This document shows, piece after piece, positions 63,916 to 64,000 of a stretch of DNA of 64,000 bases. The notes below the pieces were generated by a model, which searched no databases, was not told where the DNA came from, and saw nothing but the letters and a program-made list of their open reading frames with translations. Within the stretch, counting starts at the first letter, position 1, and each line of letters starts with the position of its first letter. The DNA is from Ignisphaera aggregans DSM 17230 (GTDB lineage: Archaea; Thermoproteota; Thermoprotei_A; Sulfolobales; Ignisphaeraceae). The DNA is taken from positions 739,853 through 803,852 of the forward strand of contig CP002098.1 in assembly GCA_000145985.1 (NCBI GenBank), written 5' to 3'. A program made the translations under genes and the position numbers.

Positions 63916-64000
63916 ATGAGTACAAAGAGCTATACCCTTCTACCCAGCTGTAGTAAATATGCATCTAATCTTATAATAGTTGCTACATGTGATGGCGCCT
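63916..64000 (+). CDS. Start of a gene running off the window
   Basis: ATG 63916 opens STKSYTLLPSCSKYASNLII and VATCDGA up to the last base, with no stop. The family cannot be told from 28 residues. Confidence 0.35.
   Translation, partial: MSTKSYTLLPSCSKYASNLIIVATCDGA

Noticed and set aside
1..64000. CRISPR arrays, rRNA or replication origin
   Set aside because: No regularly spaced direct repeats, no rRNA-like sequence, and no cluster of origin-type repeats was seen on reading.

Overview
The window looks like chromosomal DNA of a hyperthermophilic crenarchaeon (Thermoproteota). Signs are AT-rich DNA, Arg codons almost all AGA/AGG, many ATA Ile codons, frequent GTG/TTG starts, TATA boxes about 35-45 bases before starts, and families typical of that phylum (PaREP1, DUF973, DUF104 antitoxins, VapB/VapC, DUF3782, archaeal SppA, lone TnpB). 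An Ignisphaera/Desulfurococcales-type host is my best guess, not proven. No rRNA, tRNA or CRISPR was found.

Layout. 0-5 kb: membrane protein plus winged-helix regulator, an AAA ATPase with a possible TOPRIM-like partner (defence-like), and an intact retropepsin-like protein. 4.7-11.7 kb: a decayed accessory stretch, partly of higher GC, with broken toxin-antitoxin genes, broken retropepsin-like genes, a HEPN/MNT remnant, a frameshifted membrane protein, an intact pyrimidine-dimer glycosylase, and one large surface protein.

12-38.5 kb is the most remarkable part: a signalling island. It holds cell-surface proteins (beta-propeller, NosD-type beta-helix, PEGA-like sandwiches, Thr-rich stalks, one C-terminal membrane helix, a short or long cytoplasmic tail), a Ser/Thr kinase, an FHA protein, a 1967-residue protein ending in a second kinase domain, a 1057-residue all-beta protein, three coiled-coil proteins, a GTPase with a small partner gene, and an RNA-ligase-like protein whose catalytic Lys is Arg. 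Together with the 8.8 kb protein, four surface proteins share two kinds of tail in swapped combinations. The likely logic, by inference, is outside sensing passed through the tails to kinases, read by FHA, with a GTPase and an RNA-ligase-like effector or sensor.

38.5-47 kb: BtpA-like TIM barrel, orphan antitoxin, PaREP1, DUF973, SppA, ATPase, surface thermonuclease, and a radical-SAM gene with an in-frame amber codon. 47.6-50.6 kb: two radical-SAM/SPASM proteins of the Ahb/NirJ haem type around a CbiE-like methyltransferase. 51-56 kb: a frameshifted PH-SHOCT gene, DUF3782 nuclease, an activase-like radical-SAM protein, a NifX-like protein, coiled-coil repeat proteins and a truncated VapBC. 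57-59 kb: a TnpB element between remnants of an aldo/keto reductase and a flavodoxin. 59-64 kb: intact retropepsin-like protein, HD protein, a surface protein and a frameshifted membrane-bound regulator.

A recurrent theme is single-base breaks, several at short homopolymers, and two in-frame TAG codons. These may be real pseudogenes or read errors; reads would decide.
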